Below, in pieces: positions 24,851-40,059 of a stretch of 64,000 nucleotides of DNA (position 1 is its first letter; each line of letters begins with the position of its first letter). Below the pieces are notes generated by a model. It did no database searches. It worked only from the letters and a program-made list of their open reading frames with translations, and was not told the origin of the DNA. Where the stretch lies: NCBI GenBank assembly GCA_025345505.1, contig JANVCC010000062.1, positions 14,610,809-14,674,808 of the forward strand, read 5' to 3'. This DNA comes from Todiramphus chloris collaris. Lineage: Eukaryota; Chordata; Aves; Coraciiformes; Alcedinidae. The translations under genes and the position numbers were made by a program.

Positions 24851-27800
24851 AGTTTCCTCAGTTAATGAGAACTCTGCGTTTCCTTCCGATGATACTCACA
24901 GATAGCGACAGTGAGTGGGGAAACACAACCACCTCCCGGGAGGTGGCACCTCACCGCAGCGCTCACACGCGTCTCATGGAATGGACACTCTTCCTCTGCA
25001 GTGCCCTGGCCTTTGCACACAGGGTTCAGGACTGTGGGTCCACGGTCACAGAGATCTCCTTGCAGAAGCAGCTTTACAAAGACGGCACAGAAGCCCTCAC
25101 GGTTGCCTCAGAAAAATGAAGGTGAAAGCCCAGATCAAATCTTGCATATTCTGCGGACTGACTCAACGATGAAGCTCAGGTTACCTAGCTGTTTGATGAG
25201 TGGGACAGGGATGTCCATGGCAATCAAGGGGGGGGAGGCACTGGGGAGGGTTTGGGTAAGATACAGAGGGAGTTAATCCCTTTTTCAGCCGTGCTGAACT
25301 TCAGGCTATGCATTTGTGAAGAGATAGCGGACAAAAGTGACAAAAGAAAGCTGAGTTCCAAAGTGCATTTTACAGGAATATTTAGGTTGTCAGGGAAAAT
25401 GTCTAACACATTTGCTTGTTTCTCAGCAATCCTCGAAGTGATAATTAATTGAAAAATAACAGTTTCATAGGGATACTCCTCCCTGTGTGGGAACAACTTT
25501 TACCAAATGCCAATTAGTGGCTTCCTGTTAAAATCAAATCAAGCTGTTTTTGATAAAGCTTTTTAATGAGAAATGGCTAAAGTATGAAAATTTTCCCGAC
25601 ATATATTGCATAGAAAATCCCAAACTGACTTACTACAGTCTCTCAGCTTGCATGTTTGGTGTGTAAAACTCCCTCTTGTACTTCTTCATTAATTTCAAAA
25701 GAAATGTATTTACTAAATATTTAAATCATCCAATAAACAAAGCCTTAAAAAAAGCTTACAAAAGAAAATTGCGATGTTGATGAAAGGCAATCTTAATCAG
25801 TCCTTTTCAGATGCTCCCAAAACTCATATTTTACTGATTATTTATTCATTCTTCAAAAATATGGCAAATTCCATGATTTTTGAGCTAAGCGTTGTCTACT
25901 AAATGACTCAGTAGTTTTGACTGTTCATCAAATAGACTGCAAGGCTAGCAGTAACACACCAACAGGAAGGTGAAGAGCTGATCCCCTACAATTCCACTAT
26001 TTGGAGCCTGCAACTCCAAGACACTGGCAGCAATAAAACAGCAGTAGCTTCAACTGCTACCATTGGTAATAATCTGTTTAAAAAAAGAAAGAAGAAATAG
26101 TTAGGGAAACTTTGGAGAACAGCTTTTGAAATCTTCCACTGCACCAGACTGAAGGCTCTTGGCTATGATCACTGGTTTCTGCTGTGTGCCAAGCAACAAC
26201 CTTCCTCCCAAGACACTCATTCCTGCCCAACCTTCTGCAGGCGTTCCTCGGCCAGGTCTTCTCTCTCGCTTTTATTTGGGTTGATACCCAATGCTAAGTT
26301 TCTTCCACGATTTATGCGCCCTTTGTCCTGATCATAACACTAAGCCATCCCAACTGCTCCTGATACAGACCTGAAGACGTGCAGCCTGTGAAATATCCTC
26401 TTTGTATTTACATTGGACACACAGGTGCTCAACAAGCTTTTCAGAGATTTTCTAAAGCATTGCTAAGCAAACGCTGCCGCAGCACTGCTCATCCTGGGTC
26501 TTGAGTGCTCACGATTCCACTCCATGCTAAAGAGAGTGCTGTGCTTTAAATGCTTTATTTTTGTTCTTGCACTACTATTACTAGAACTCGGCTTGGAAAG
26601 TGCTGCACTTCCCTTGGCAGTCTTTCTAGTTACATCATAAAGCACCACATCCCCATTTCTATTTTTCCCAAGTAACAAAAATTTTGAGGTACTTCATCTC
26701 CCTCAGTTGAGCATTTCCATACCCCCCATTTTTATCAACTCAGATTTCTCTCAAATGAGCTTATTTCTAATGCATTCAATGCTACTGGTCTTCCCCTCAT
26801 CTTCTAAAAATCATCCACCCTCCTTCCCAGAACAGTAATGCTATCTGTGAAATACAAGCTGGATGTTTACCTTCTGCACTCATCTCAACCATATTTTGCA
26901 CCACCCAGTTCAAGATCAGGCATCAACAAAAAAGAACCCAAACAACACACCAAAAAAATAACCGTGTTACTCTCCTGCTTTAATATATCACCCTGAACAC
27001 CAGTCAACCACTCTGTGGTTTCAACCACCTTTGCTGGGAAAATGCAACTCTGCAATATTAGCCATATGTATTATCTGACCCATGAGACAGAGCATCTCTT
27101 TGTGACTGACTGCATGGCACAGCTCTGAATTCTCCTGAAGCCGAAGTGCTTGTGTATGAAATGCCAGTAATGACTAGAACTGACACATGCTTCTCTAAGA
27201 GGATCTCGAACTGACATGCCTGAATGTGCTTGGTCCATGTATGGACAGACCCAGAAGCCAGATGTGAGTTTCCACTGCTAAAAGATTACAGCTTTGGGGG
27301 AAATGAGAAAACTGATGTCAGAGAACCACAAAAGCCACACCAATCACCAGTACCAAATTACAGTGCACTTCTAAGAGTTAAACATACTCAGTGTTTCCTT
27401 CATAACCTTGGATTGTTCTTTCTACCAACATGGAACTCCCAAGCCTGCTTTTTGAGCCAGGTATCCTTGCCGCTTCTCACACGTATTTTAATTTTATCAA
27501 AACACAGACACTGGAGATGGAAAAGCATGCACTTGGGAACTGGTGGGGAAAAAAGCTGGAAACAAGATTCAAAACAAGATATAAGTTGCTAAGGTAATGC
27601 TGAAGCAAAGTACATGGAAGAGGACAAGGGGAAAGAACAACAGATTCACATGCTAAGGCACAATCTGTGATTGAATAAATTTTCCTTGTGACATGACTGG
27701 AGTAAACCACAGCTCTAGAGTCAATTTAAAACCTGTGAAGTGCCAAAGTAGCAGACAATCAAAAAAGCAACACAATGTCAGAAGAAAGAGCACATGACTG

Positions 27801-28094
27801 GCATAGTCTTAGCATCATTGCTTCTTCAAAAGATACTGTCACACACAGGACAGAGACACAGAATAGCTCATTCGACAAAGATCAGTGATGTCAAAAACTA
27901 GAAGGTCTTTCTGTACATGGAATTAACATTTTCACATTTTTTTTTTGTTTTGCACACCAATGATCTAGCTTGACTCCATTTACCTAACAGTACTTACACT
28001 CTGAAAGAGACCTGGGACAGTCACACGATCCGTCCTCTCTCCCAGACCAGAGCCAACTGTACCCTCATCACTTCAGACAACAGTTTGTCTTATG

Positions 28095-28480
28095 TGATCT
28101 TGAAAATGTCCAGTGACAGTCTCCACATCTTCCTCAGACCATCCACTTGAGTGCTTCCCTGGCCTTGTGGGAACAGGTACTTTTCCATTTCCTCACCTGC
28201 ATCTTTCTCGCTGCTCATCGCTACTTGTTGTGCTTTTCACGGACATGGAAAGCAGATCATCTCCTTTGTCTCTTTACCAACACTTGTTCCTAAAGCAACA
28301 CTTGTTGCCCCTCTCTCCAACTTTCTCTCCATCCTTCTTTTTGGACTAAACAATACCAAAAAATTCAATCTGTCCCCACTAGCCAAGTTCTAAAGACCAC
28401 TGATCATTCTTACTGCTCTACTCCAGCCTCTTCCAAATTGGTCCACAGCATACTTGCAGGCAACAAGGGTTTTAACAAAA
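28095..28480 (-). mobile_element. CR1 LINE fragment
   Basis: In reverse orientation this follows an old CR1 subfamily over nearly 400 bp: 'cagtgacagtctccacatct', then 'agatcatctcctttgtctct', then 'ggactaaacaataccaaaaa', then 'ctccagcctcttccaaattg' with 'gtccaca'. These match the CR1 blocks for the decision sentence 'gagactccacaac', 'tctcttttgcagactaaaca' and 'ctggactttctccaatttgt'. It is the same kind of copy as those at 40060 and 61380. Confidence 0.78.
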
Positions 28481-31400
28481 CCACTATTCAACATACTTTT
28501 GGCCCACCATATTCTGGCCAAGGCTGTGTTGGGAATGGCAAGTTAAGTCTCCATGACCTCTTACTCAGGTGGATACTCTCTGAAGCAATGGTTTGGCAGA
28601 AGGTAAAATAATAAGTTCCTCCTGCTCCTACAGCTTCTCACAGTGATGGGGGAGTAACAGAAATGCAGTGCCACAGAAGGAGGTTTCAGAAGCTCCAGCA
28701 GCTCTGGAAAGAGAAGCAGGAGTCACAGGCATGCCTTCGTAGCAGGGACTACACTTTTACGGTGGGAGGAGTAAAAATAAAAAGATAAGGACTTATCAAA
28801 TGTGATCTTACCAAATATGAGAATCTGGTGATTTGGGAAAAAACCAAAACATCACCAAGAGCTGCAGGTAACAAATACTGGAAATGCTGAAGCACTCTGG
28901 ACTGCTCCAGCATGACAAGACAAAGCAACAGAGCAACCTCTGAGGCTGTACAGTGAGTGCTGCCTGATGCTGAAAGCACAGAACCCCCCAGAGCCTGCAT
29001 GCCCAGTGCCACCGCGTGACACCAGGCAGGCTCGGACACGGACTCCCAGCAGGAGCACAGAAAAGTTGCAGCTCCATTGCGAGGCTGGCAACCAAGGGTC
29101 TCACGGCATGAATAGTACGGTGGAGAGACCAGCAGCTAAAGCAAGGAAGCCTGGAGTTCAGCAGAGCCAAAAGCCTGAAAGGATGCTCCTGGAGGAAAGA
29201 CAAACGTTGCTGGCAGCTGGGCTCTCATCAGAAGGCAGAGCTGAAACCAGCAAAACTTGAAAAACAAGGGAGGACTGAGAACATGAACCTGACTGGGAGT
29301 TTGAACAAGGATTGCTGGATGTGAGCTGGGTGCTTTTGAGCTACCGCAGTGCGTCTTCTCAAGCTGCCTTCACATTTGAAATAAAATCATCAGCAAAATG
29401 CAAAGGACAAGGACATGCTTCCAATACTGGTTTTAAATCGATGCCTGAGAGATTACTCCGACCTTACCAGTCTTCTTCAAAATTCTGCATTTTTAATCAT
29501 CATTCCCAAATAATTTCTTAGTAGCTGTGACAAGTGATTGTTCTGATAGTATCTACAATATTCCTGAGAATGGTTCGAGAAGTTAGAGGGTCACAGGGAG
29601 AGCAGGGCAAGAGCAGTATCTTGTAACGTGGAGGAAGATGGACACAAAAGTAGGAAAAGCTAACTGCTCACTAAATTGTTTCCTACAAGATCGGAAACAG
29701 CAGGACTGACTTTTTTTTTCCCTTAAAAAAAAATCCAAACAAAAACACTCATGAGGTGTGGGGTCATGCTGCAGCAACAGCACCACCTTAAGAACACTGG
29801 ACCCTTAATCAGGCAGAAGGACATCCTCTTCTGAAGAGTCACCAACAGGAACTCCATGCAGCAACTCAAACTTCCCTGCTGATCCCTCTTACGAGTACAC
29901 CCAGGACACCATTTGGGAGACCCAACAAAATCACAGCCCAAGGCAGCACGGTGGAAGACCACACCTTCAGGTTACATGACTTGGCTTGGGCTCAAAACAC
30001 CACGCAGGCAAAAGAATGTAGGTAAATTAGCGCTTCGCTTCTCTGCTAAGAGAAAAGCATGGATTTTAACACAGTCTCATAACTTGATGTATACCTCCCT
30101 CAACCAAATGTTTTCTGAAATTGTCACACCTAGAGAAATACAAGTTCTTTGAAGCAATACTAATGATCACCTATACACTGGCATGTACCACAACTAAGCT
30201 GTCCAAGCTAAAATGTGAGAAAAATGTGAGGAAAAATTGACAAGATGAGGTTTGGCTTCACAACTTGAATATACTGGTAAAAATCTCTTGGAAAAACTGG
30301 CACAAACCCAGCTGAATGTTCATTTAAAAAAGAAAAATAAAAGAATTACTAGAATCCCTCAGAAGAAAATGCTACATGATAAATGCAAATAAAAATGTAG
30401 TTAAAGTTAATGGGCATTTCAAAATAGTTTGCAGTTAAAGTTTAAATGAAAAATGAGTTAGCCAGTATACCCCAAATTACTTTAGTTTCTCACACGCAGG
30501 GGTGGTTTTCCTTTTGCAATTTATGAAACCTCAGTTAGTAGAAAGTTGGTAGAAATTTTTAAAGAATACCAAGAGGATACATTGTTGCTGCATTTTTTTC
30601 TTAGTTTTCACTTTTCTAATATTCATTCGTTTTTATTCTTCCTTTTCCCTCTCTTGCTTTCTTTTTCTCAAAAAGACAGGAACAATGATAATATAAACCA
30701 CACAAGCTTCAGTAGCTGAAAATAATACCATGCTTTTAAATTCCTACCTGTATGAGTTATTAAACAGAAAATGGAAAGCCGGGCAAAAAGGTGAAGTACT
30801 GTATCTTATTCTCTCATTTGATCTATTTTTCAGGTTATTGAAATATTTTAATGTATAAAAAATTAAGGATATCTGCAAGTGAAGACTACAAATCTCACGC
30901 AGCTTCTTGTGAAGGAAATGCCTTACATATGTAAATGTATGCAAACCCAAATTTCACAGGCAGTTTCTACAGACAGAACGATGAACTATGTAATTTGCAA
31001 GGTGAAATCTATTTTATTTCACTTCTCTATCCAAAGGGTACTTCAGCAAGCTGCTCCTCACTGTTGTGGGAGACCAGCACTGGTATGTCTCAGCAGCGTT
31101 TTACATGGGAGCTGCAGTAGGAAAGGATGGCAGTCCTACCTGCTACAAACCTCCCAGTGCTTTTTTTGTCCCCTAAGCAGAAGAAGGATCTCTGATCATG
31201 CAGAAGAAGAGGAAGGGATGCCTGGTCACTCGGTCACATCAGAGGGGCAAGGACTAACCTGTCCCCTCAAGTCACACCACATAAAACATTTCCTTTCTCC
31301 AGGCTTCAGCAGAGAGCGTGGCACACTACGGGAATGAAACCAGGAGTCTCTGAGCCAGCCTGGTCACAATGCAGCATCCCAGGAGCTGCTGTAGACCACC

Positions 31401-31766
31401 TTGCTAGAAGAAACAATGCTGAGCACCAGGGTGGGACTGGGGGGTTTGTCACCGTAACACCCCCCATGTCGTTGTTCCTCCCTTCTGGTACTGCCCTGGG
31501 GACAGACACAACTAAGGAGCAGCAGAGTGAGGTGGGAGTCAAATGAAAATGTCTCGTGGAAGCGAGAGACTCGACAAATCTGATCACAGCATCTGTGGAA
31601 GAAACTTCACAATTCCTGAAGTCATTCTGGTTCATAATTAACTGAAAATTAATTACAGAATCTTGAAAAGAGCATAAACCAAAAATGGGCCAGCATACCT
31701 TCCTAGTGCAGTTGCTCACTCTGAATCTCTTCCAATAATTAAGTCTAGCATATGGCACTGGAGTTT

Positions 31767-31830
31767 AAAAAAAAAACAACAAACAAACAAAAAACCAACC
31801 AAAAAAAAAAAAACCAAACAACAAACAAAC
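31767..31830. repeat. A/C-only low-complexity tract
   Basis: About 64 bases with only A and C, built from AAAC and AACC units and containing an A13 run. The same style recurs at 51213-51334 and 61867-61913. Confidence 0.9.
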
Positions 31831-32592
31831 TACGATCCCCCCAAAAGTTTTGCAGTCTTGCTTGCTGAAGGGATATGTCTGTCTGCAATGCAAACACACA
31901 CTTTCTAGCAATGAGGAGGATGAATTAATGCGGTATTTGGCAACTTCAGCTTTCCAGAAATTACAGGTTGCAGATGCTTCTTATAAAATCAAAACAAGAA
32001 ATGAGAAAAGAACATAATTAGGTAAATTATTTGCTGACTTGATGAATAATTTTCTGAAGATTATTAGAGGATATAAGAGCTTGGAAAACGCTCCAATTTT
32101 TCAACACACAAAAGGAGGAGGTAAACAATAAAACTGCCAAATTAATTTGGTTGAGTATTCATGAAAAGGTGTATTTTGTATCACTGAATTACACATTTCT
32201 TAAAAGGTGCTTGAAGCGTGGCATGCTGCCACACATCAAAATAGGTTTTTTTATTAGGGGAAAAAAAAAATGTTAGCACGCTGGGAAGTAGAAGGTACAC
32301 CATCAAAACAAACCTCTAACACTTACACGGAGATCGCGTCAAACTGTGCTGCAGGAAACGTGGAAACTCTCACTCTGATTTAGTTTTCCACAATAGAGAT
32401 CAAGATCTTCAGTAACAATAGGAAGACAAATCACAAACTTTCAAATGACAAAATTCACTTTATAAACCCCCTATTGCAGTAATTGGGAGGAGCTGGGTGG
32501 CAGCCTGGGGGTCTTCCACACCAGTAGATGGGAAGAGCTGCAAAGGAGAGTCAAGGTCCTTTCCAGCCCATAGGAGACAGACCTAAGCTGAA

Positions 32593-32645
32593 GGTTTGAT
32601 GGTTTGGGATTTTTGTTTGGGTTTTTGTCTTTTTTTTTTTTTTTT
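32593..32645. repeat. G/T tract with terminal T-run
   Basis: It starts with GGTTTGATGGTTTGGG and passes through TTTGTTTGGG into a T-run of about 15 after a CT. This is the complement style of the A/C tracts elsewhere. Confidence 0.8.
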
Positions 32646-35509
32646 AAATAAATGAGGGGATAAAACATTGTAATTATAGTGGAAAAGGAACATCCATGGC
32701 TTCAGCAACTCATACACCTTTCAGCCCTGAGCTATGCTTATGACCCTTTTGCTTATTATCTTACTCTGTTTCTCATGAACCAAACACACAGGCATCTCTG
32801 GTACACTTTGGATTTTGTGTTTACCTTCATTCCATTTGGAGGGCGAGAGCTTAAATTAGATCTACTGCACAAAGAGCACAGCACTGTGCAGTGTGACTCA
32901 GCTATAAGAGTACTATGCTGCGAACAGGACTTAAACTGCATTTATAAATTCATTTTCCTCCAGCTCCTTGCTTACCACGCTGCCTAACAGAAAACTTGTG
33001 CATTTTGCCTGGAAGTCCAAATTAGAAACGGGTAAAAGTCCATTTTTATTGCAGTAATGTATATTCTTGGCAAAACTAGGCTGATCACATGAAACTATAA
33101 GCAATGATGTATCTTCATAATAATATGAACATACTCAGCCTGTTTAAGCTAATTATGAAAAATATGTTATTTAATACTAAACCCTGGAAATTTATTTTAA
33201 GAGAAAATTAGTTTTCAAGTATCTCCTTGCCATTTCCACCTCCTTTTTCATTATGATCTCCACCATATCAGAAACACCCTGCACCAGCAGACAGAAATTC
33301 CCCAAATTAAGTCTAAGATGCTGTGCTGCTCCTGCGTGGATGCCCAATACAAAGCTCCTCACTGGGGAAAAAGGCTGCTGTAAGCAGCAAACGGCCTCTA
33401 GCTGCCAACAGTTCCTGCCAGATGTGGGCTGGCTCTAAGGCTGAAAGGTCTATCAGCATCATTTGGCTGCCCTTGGGGCCCCTGAGGTGCTGGACCTCCC
33501 TCCAGCAGACCTCTCCTCTGCCACACAGAAGACAGCACAGTGCACGGACATTCAGAGCTGCTCCCCCATTATCTCATTCAGGACAGTGACAGAAGGACCT
33601 TTTTATGCCATTTTACCTCCCTCATGGGGCATAAAGGGATCAAATCAGGAATAAGAGTTTCACCTTAGTTTCTCTACTTGAAGGAAATCACCAGAACAGC
33701 TGAACTGCAAGGCTCAACCCTGTATCAGCTGTACACTGCAGAGGCAGACCTGGCCTTCTAGGTCATTAAATGCAAACCGCTAATTACAGTTTCCAGCAGA
33801 CTACCAAGCTCCAACATCAGGGGAGATTTTTTCAATGCATTCCTCATTTAAAACATTCCAGCCAATATGAAAAAAAAAATCCAAAACTGCAAAACACAAA
33901 GCACCAAAATAAAAAAATACCCTCAAGCAAAGTTTACCCTCTCCATTTTTTTTTTGTTTTTTTTGTAGACGAACGTGTGAACATGTCCTTTGAAACACAC
34001 CAGGAAATCGCAGTGATGAACTCATGATGCTGCAGTCAAAGTGGCACGTGCTGCTGTTTCAAAAGGCTATCAAGGTGGATGACAGCCCTGTATTTCGTTA
34101 GGGTGCCCAGCACACATGCCTGTCCAGGAAGGCACTGCTCAAGCCATGGAAACAAAGGATGCCCCACAGCAGCCGCTGGCAAGCTGAAGCAAAATTCCAG
34201 CACTCCAAGGAGCTGGGCTTCCTTCTCCATACACATTTTCAGAACTGGTTTTTGGGGGGCAAGAAGCAGCTACTACCATGGAACTCCCATTTCATCAAAG
34301 ATGCTGTTTGCTTCCCTTTGCTAGATTCAATAGCACACATCAAAATCAAGGGAAAGCGCTCAGCCCCCAGCATGTCATAATCTGATCCCATTTTCCTTTG
34401 GGAAGCACAAACAAGGGGCCTGGGAAGCAATGTTAATCTCAAAAAGGCTGAAAGAGGTCTCAACAGGGCTACTCTCCTTCAAAAATTATGGAGTGGTGTG
34501 CTTGAGCATTTCTGCCAGGAGGCAAGCCAGAAAAAGAAATCTGGGAGGTAGAAAAAGGTACCAGGCAGCAGGCAGGAGCCAGGATTTTGCAAGTAACCTA
34601 TGAAAGACAAGCAGCTAAATCTGCCCGTAGAACTAAACTAAGCTACTAAGAGAATGGATCTGGGAGAGGAAAAAACAAATTGCAAGATAGAAAATGATCT
34701 GGAGGAATTAACATGACAGTGTTACAATTTTCTGGAACACTGAAAACACTCTAAGGGTAGAGTGACTGTGCACTGAGGAAAGGACCTGCAGCAGTATCCA
34801 AAGCCCCATTCACAGACCACATCACAAACCTGAGAGTGGTGGGAAAAAGTGATTTGTAATACAATTTGCTAAGGTGATGGCTTGAAACAAGACACCCACT
34901 GAAGCCCAGGCTTCAGTTGCAACCAAAGAACGTAAACAACAGAAAACACTAATACAAGTTTTGCTACCATACTGTTTTCAAAATACTTAAAACTATTTCT
35001 TTAGAATTATTATATTTATAAATATCATGTCATTATTTATAATTATTAAGGGAACTTCTTGCCCTTTTGTTGTTGGTATATGAACAACGGAGTAACATCA
35101 TCAGTATCATTCCATATCCAAACGTGACAGAAATAAATCAATATAATCGTTAAATAAGCAACAAAAAGTTGAGAGGTTTCACTACATGTGAATTTGCTTT
35201 CATGAATGTTTTTCAATAGTCAAGAGAATGTTCATCATCATCATCAAAAAAAAAAAAGCATGCGATACAGCTAAAAGTGTTGAAGTTTCAAGTACGAGTT
35301 TCCACTAAAATTACTGTCATCATAAAACACCCACTTTTCTTCTTTCTGAGCCATAAAATACCTATCTCCAAAACCCAACACAGATTGACAATAGAGTTTA
35401 TTAGCTATTAAGCACTTCAGGATAATTCCACCTTAAACTTTTGAGATTAGGCAGCTGACAGAACTGTAAGAAGGATGCACATTTCCAATGTTTTTGCCTA
35501 ATGAAATTA

Positions 35510-35680
<171 letters not shown>

Positions 35681-38600
35681 TTATTAGAGGATATATTTAC
35701 ATAATTCTAATTTGTTCTTCTCTGTTGTTCTGAAGTCATTTTGAGCTCCTTATTAATGCAGAAAATCCCAATCCCATTAATCTTGGTGACTTGTCACAGG
35801 CCTTACTATGAGCATCTCTCCTTTCTCTCTGTTTGAGAAAGAGTTTTGGCCTATCACTTACAAGAGAAATCTCACTACTTTATTCAAAGCAGGACTGGAA
35901 TTTTCCTTTCTGAGGAAAACAAAAAATTGGTTTGTGCTTTTTCAAATCTTCATACACGTGCAGTATCACCAAAAAGCCTGACAACTCTTATTTTTAGTAG
36001 AAAAACAGGGCCATTCTCATGCTACAGAAGCTCACAATCTAAACCAGAAGGGTAGAGGTTAACTTTCCCAATATACTCGTTCACTGAGTACTTGATTTCC
36101 AACTTAATAAGTTACCTTCTACACAGCAGAATGTTTGTGAAGGGTTTACCAAAACCGGCTTAAATCACAACCATATTATTTCAGTTCCGTAAAGCCCCAC
36201 AGAAGCATTCCTGGGGAGACAGCAGGTATTTAACACACAACATTTAGCAGAAGGGAAATACATGGCAGCCAGGGAAATAGGCTGGCATTTAACAACTCAG
36301 AGACTCAAAAGGCGTTTCGCTCTGTGGGAGGAACACAGGTAGAACAAATGGATGCAGTGTATCAGATGAGGGCACTGCCACAGAGACTTTTCAAAGTAAG
36401 GTGATTGCATTTGATGTGGAAGAATAAAGGGAGCCACAAGGGGTTGGTGCAGCGTGACAGAAGAAGAGAGAGGAGAAGATTATTTTAGCTGCCTCAATCC
36501 AGAGGTGGCACACGGGGATCTGGGGCAGCCAGAACAAATGGCTTGCAGAAGATGCGACAAGAAGTAATGCGGAACATTTCCAGAGGAAGGATGAAAGGAG
36601 AGGACACAGCACGCAGAAGTACAACAGCCTGTAAGACATGCTGCAGGATTTGCCAGAATGTGAAGTTCAAGAGGAGAGTCCTGTGTAAAATACAACAGCG
36701 TGTTGCAGGCTGTTGAACTACCGATTCTCAGGGACAGGAATTTTAGACATAAGGTAAGAAACTCATTACTCACTACTCTGGAAACTAAACACAAGCTTGT
36801 AAGAAAGATGTCTGAAATGCAAGGTAGAGGGAAATAAAACCAAAATTAGATTGCAAATACAGAAACAACAACGGGCAACTAAGCAGGTCATGAGCGAAGC
36901 AGGCAAGATGTGCAGAAACCAAAGAGCTGTACAAAATAACATTAAACTTGATGCTAATGACCAAAGCGAGCAGCAGCCCTGGATGGAGCGGGGAAGCCCA
37001 GGCAGGGCTGTGAAGCAGAAGAGCTTCCCTGCAATGTGCGCGAGGCCAACGCGTGCAAGGAGTGGGAGCAAAGATGCAAGGTTGATAAGGGAAAAGAGCT
37101 GCTGGATGACAGGAGGTATAAAATATGGTTGCCAAAGATAATTTTCCACAATGCACACCTTCTTCCTTGGGGAAACACAAAGAGAATATTCATGGGACAC
37201 AGGAGACCTGGCTTCTGTTTTGAGAACTTTCAGGAATTGGCCTTAATTTTCTATCTCTGCATCCGATTTCCTCTCACCCTTACCCAAAGCTATACCTTCA
37301 GACCCTGAACTGAATGAAGTTTGGGCCATTTTCTGCAGCTCGTCAGTGAGTATCTCACACAGAAAACCAATCTTAGTACAGTAACACTTTGCTTACTCAA
37401 ATACCACAAAGTTATCATAATTTAGATAACACTTTAGAAATTTAAACAACATGCAGATGGGAAACTCAGGGCTTTTATCAAGGGACCTTACCTAGCACCA
37501 CGACACAGATGAAAAACAGTAAAAGGCAAAATAATTCATGAATACAAGTTCATGAAGTTACGTCAGGCATAAAACCAAGTTGCACAATACAGTGACAGCA
37601 CCAGTATCTATCACCTGGTCTTTAAGCAGGCCTGCTAAACAATAAAAAGATACAATTCTCAGCTAATTACAAAAATGAAAACCTGCTCATCACACGATGT
37701 TTCTTTTATGATGTGAGCTATACAAAAACTAGATACACAAGAGAAAAGTCAACTGAATTCCTACATACATTTTTGCTCTGTACTGACTTGAGCACATCTA
37801 AGGAAACATCACACGGACAACATGAAAGTAAAATTAAAGTAGAAAACTGAAGTGTTTAAAATAGCGATGCACACTATTAAAATGATTTATATGCCCTTAC
37901 AAATACTAGCATGCTACCTTTTTTTGTGGGGAGAGGGGAAAAAATGGTTATTTTCTGCTAGGAATGCCAGCACGATTGCTCAGTGCTCCTACAAGGTCCT
38001 TTGTACATCACGGAGCACTGCAATACCATTTTTAGGCTTCCACAGGCGTGTGCAGGCTATTAATATGACAAGTCAGCTCGAACGCTGCAGAACCAACCCC
38101 ACTGCAGAATCACCCTGAAGGCAGTTTGATCTGCAAAACCCTACACCTGTTAAGTCAGTATTTTTCACTGCTGCTTTCAAAAGCTAATGGGTTTCATACA
38201 AAGAGGTTAACATTTCTGTACTCTGGGATAATTGCTTGGGCCACATTCTTAAATACCGTGGAAATGTTTATTTTGTTCCATCACTGTCACATTGTGACTT
38301 TGTAAGAAATATTCCCACAGCAGCAGAATACTTCCAGAAGTCACCCTTCACACGATTTAGGTAGCCTGAAATTATTAATTTCCAGCCTATCTACTCCAGA
38401 CCAAGTAATTTCAGAAAAGGTAACTTCGTAAAAGTTCACCGATTTCTGAACCATGCATCTCAGAATACTAACATAACGCACAAAATCTTTAAGTAGTCTT
38501 TCCACTAAGCAAGGCAAAAGTCTTTCCAAAAAGCCAATGTTGTCTTATCAATTTTTAAAATTTCTAATTACAAAAAAAATTAATTAAATACCCACAGTCA

Positions 38601-38868
38601 TCTTAAGGCTTAAAGGAATTAACTTGAAAAGCTTTAAAAAACAGAATGGATCAGCATTCAGGGAAACCCTCTACGTAGAGTACAGCTATGAAATGACAAT
38701 GAACAGGTTTTCAGTTAAAAAGTTTACTACGATTAAAAAAAAAATGACTTCACGTTTCCATGTACTCAGATATGGTACATTTCAAATCAACTTTGTAAAG
38801 TAAGTTAGCAAAGGAGAGACACTCATAATGAGTCAGTATCTCCCATTTGTGAAGTATGAGCCTCCCTC

Positions 38869-38893
38869 ATTCTGAAGCCTTTGGCTTCAGAAT
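38869..38893. repeat. Inverted repeat: 11-bp stem, 3-base loop
   Basis: ATTCTGAAGCC is followed by TTT and then by the exact reverse complement GGCTTCAGAAT. The pairing does not extend outwards, so it is too short for a microRNA precursor. It would fold in the NR3C2 pre-mRNA within intron 3. Confidence 0.85.
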
Positions 38894-40059
38894 CAAAGCA
38901 AAAACCTGCACATCTGAAAATGATGCAGCTTTCTCGAGGCCTCCAGGGCTCTTCAGGACCTCAGCAAGGTGATGGAGACTGTCCTGCAAACAGGCTGATG
39001 TTTCTGGGGTGCTTGATCTCCAAACTCTTTCAAGACATGTAGAGGTCTGCTGGAGTAGTTTCTGTTTAGCTTAACCCAGTTGTTGTTTTTATCCAGTTTC
39101 ATCACCCATAAGTGGGCTGGGAAGTGACAAGAGTAGATATCAAATTTTCATCTCCCATGCGCTAAATGCATTAAGATTAAAGTACTTTTTACATATGCCA
39201 CCATTAAGTACATTTATACAAGCTAACTCCTGCTCCATCTAAAATATCGAGTTACAAAAGATGCCAAGAAAATTTCCTGTTCAAAATAAATAATTAATAG
39301 TTACTATAGAGTTAGGCACCAAGAAGAAGTAGATCTCTGCTATTCACAGGAGAGCTGGAGGAATACTGGAGTTTGCACTTTCCAGGTTATTGTGTCACTA
39401 TGTACCACAGAATGGCACATCCCAACGTACCCACAAAAATAATGTTTCTATTATTCTCTCACATGCAGAGACTCTTTAATTCCCTGCTTTTATAGGCTTA
39501 CAAAAGAAAACAAGAAGGAAGTATTAATGAAATTCAGTCTTCCCTCTTGCTGCCTTTTTTTGAACAAGCAAAGTTTAGCAGTAAAAGAAAAAAAAAAAAG
39601 GTGTTCTTATTTGAATTATATTTATATGAATTACTGCCAAAATGAGTCTGCAGCAGAAGTTGTGCCTTCCCCCATTTTGAAACTCCAGCACAATGATTGA
39701 GCCACTGGTCCCAAAAACTGATGTTAATCTTAACTCATCTTAATGAGCTCCTGTGCATGTGCAGAGCGCTGCTGAACTCCTCAAGGGACTGTGATACTTC
39801 CAGACATGCAAGGCTGCAATAGGAATGGGCTAGAGATACTTCTTGTCAGCAATATTTCTGCTACTAAGGCAAAATTAGAAAAGTACAGAAATTTCTGAAA
39901 TATTCCACATGTTTTATCTTCCCCCTAAAAATGCTATTTCCCCCCTCCCCCCAGTTTTTGAAGCATAAGTTGGGAGCTGCAAATCATTGATGAGTCTTTT
40001 ACATTTCTGCTCTCGTTAAAATAGCAACTACTATGATCAAATGTTCAATTTTGTAAGGA

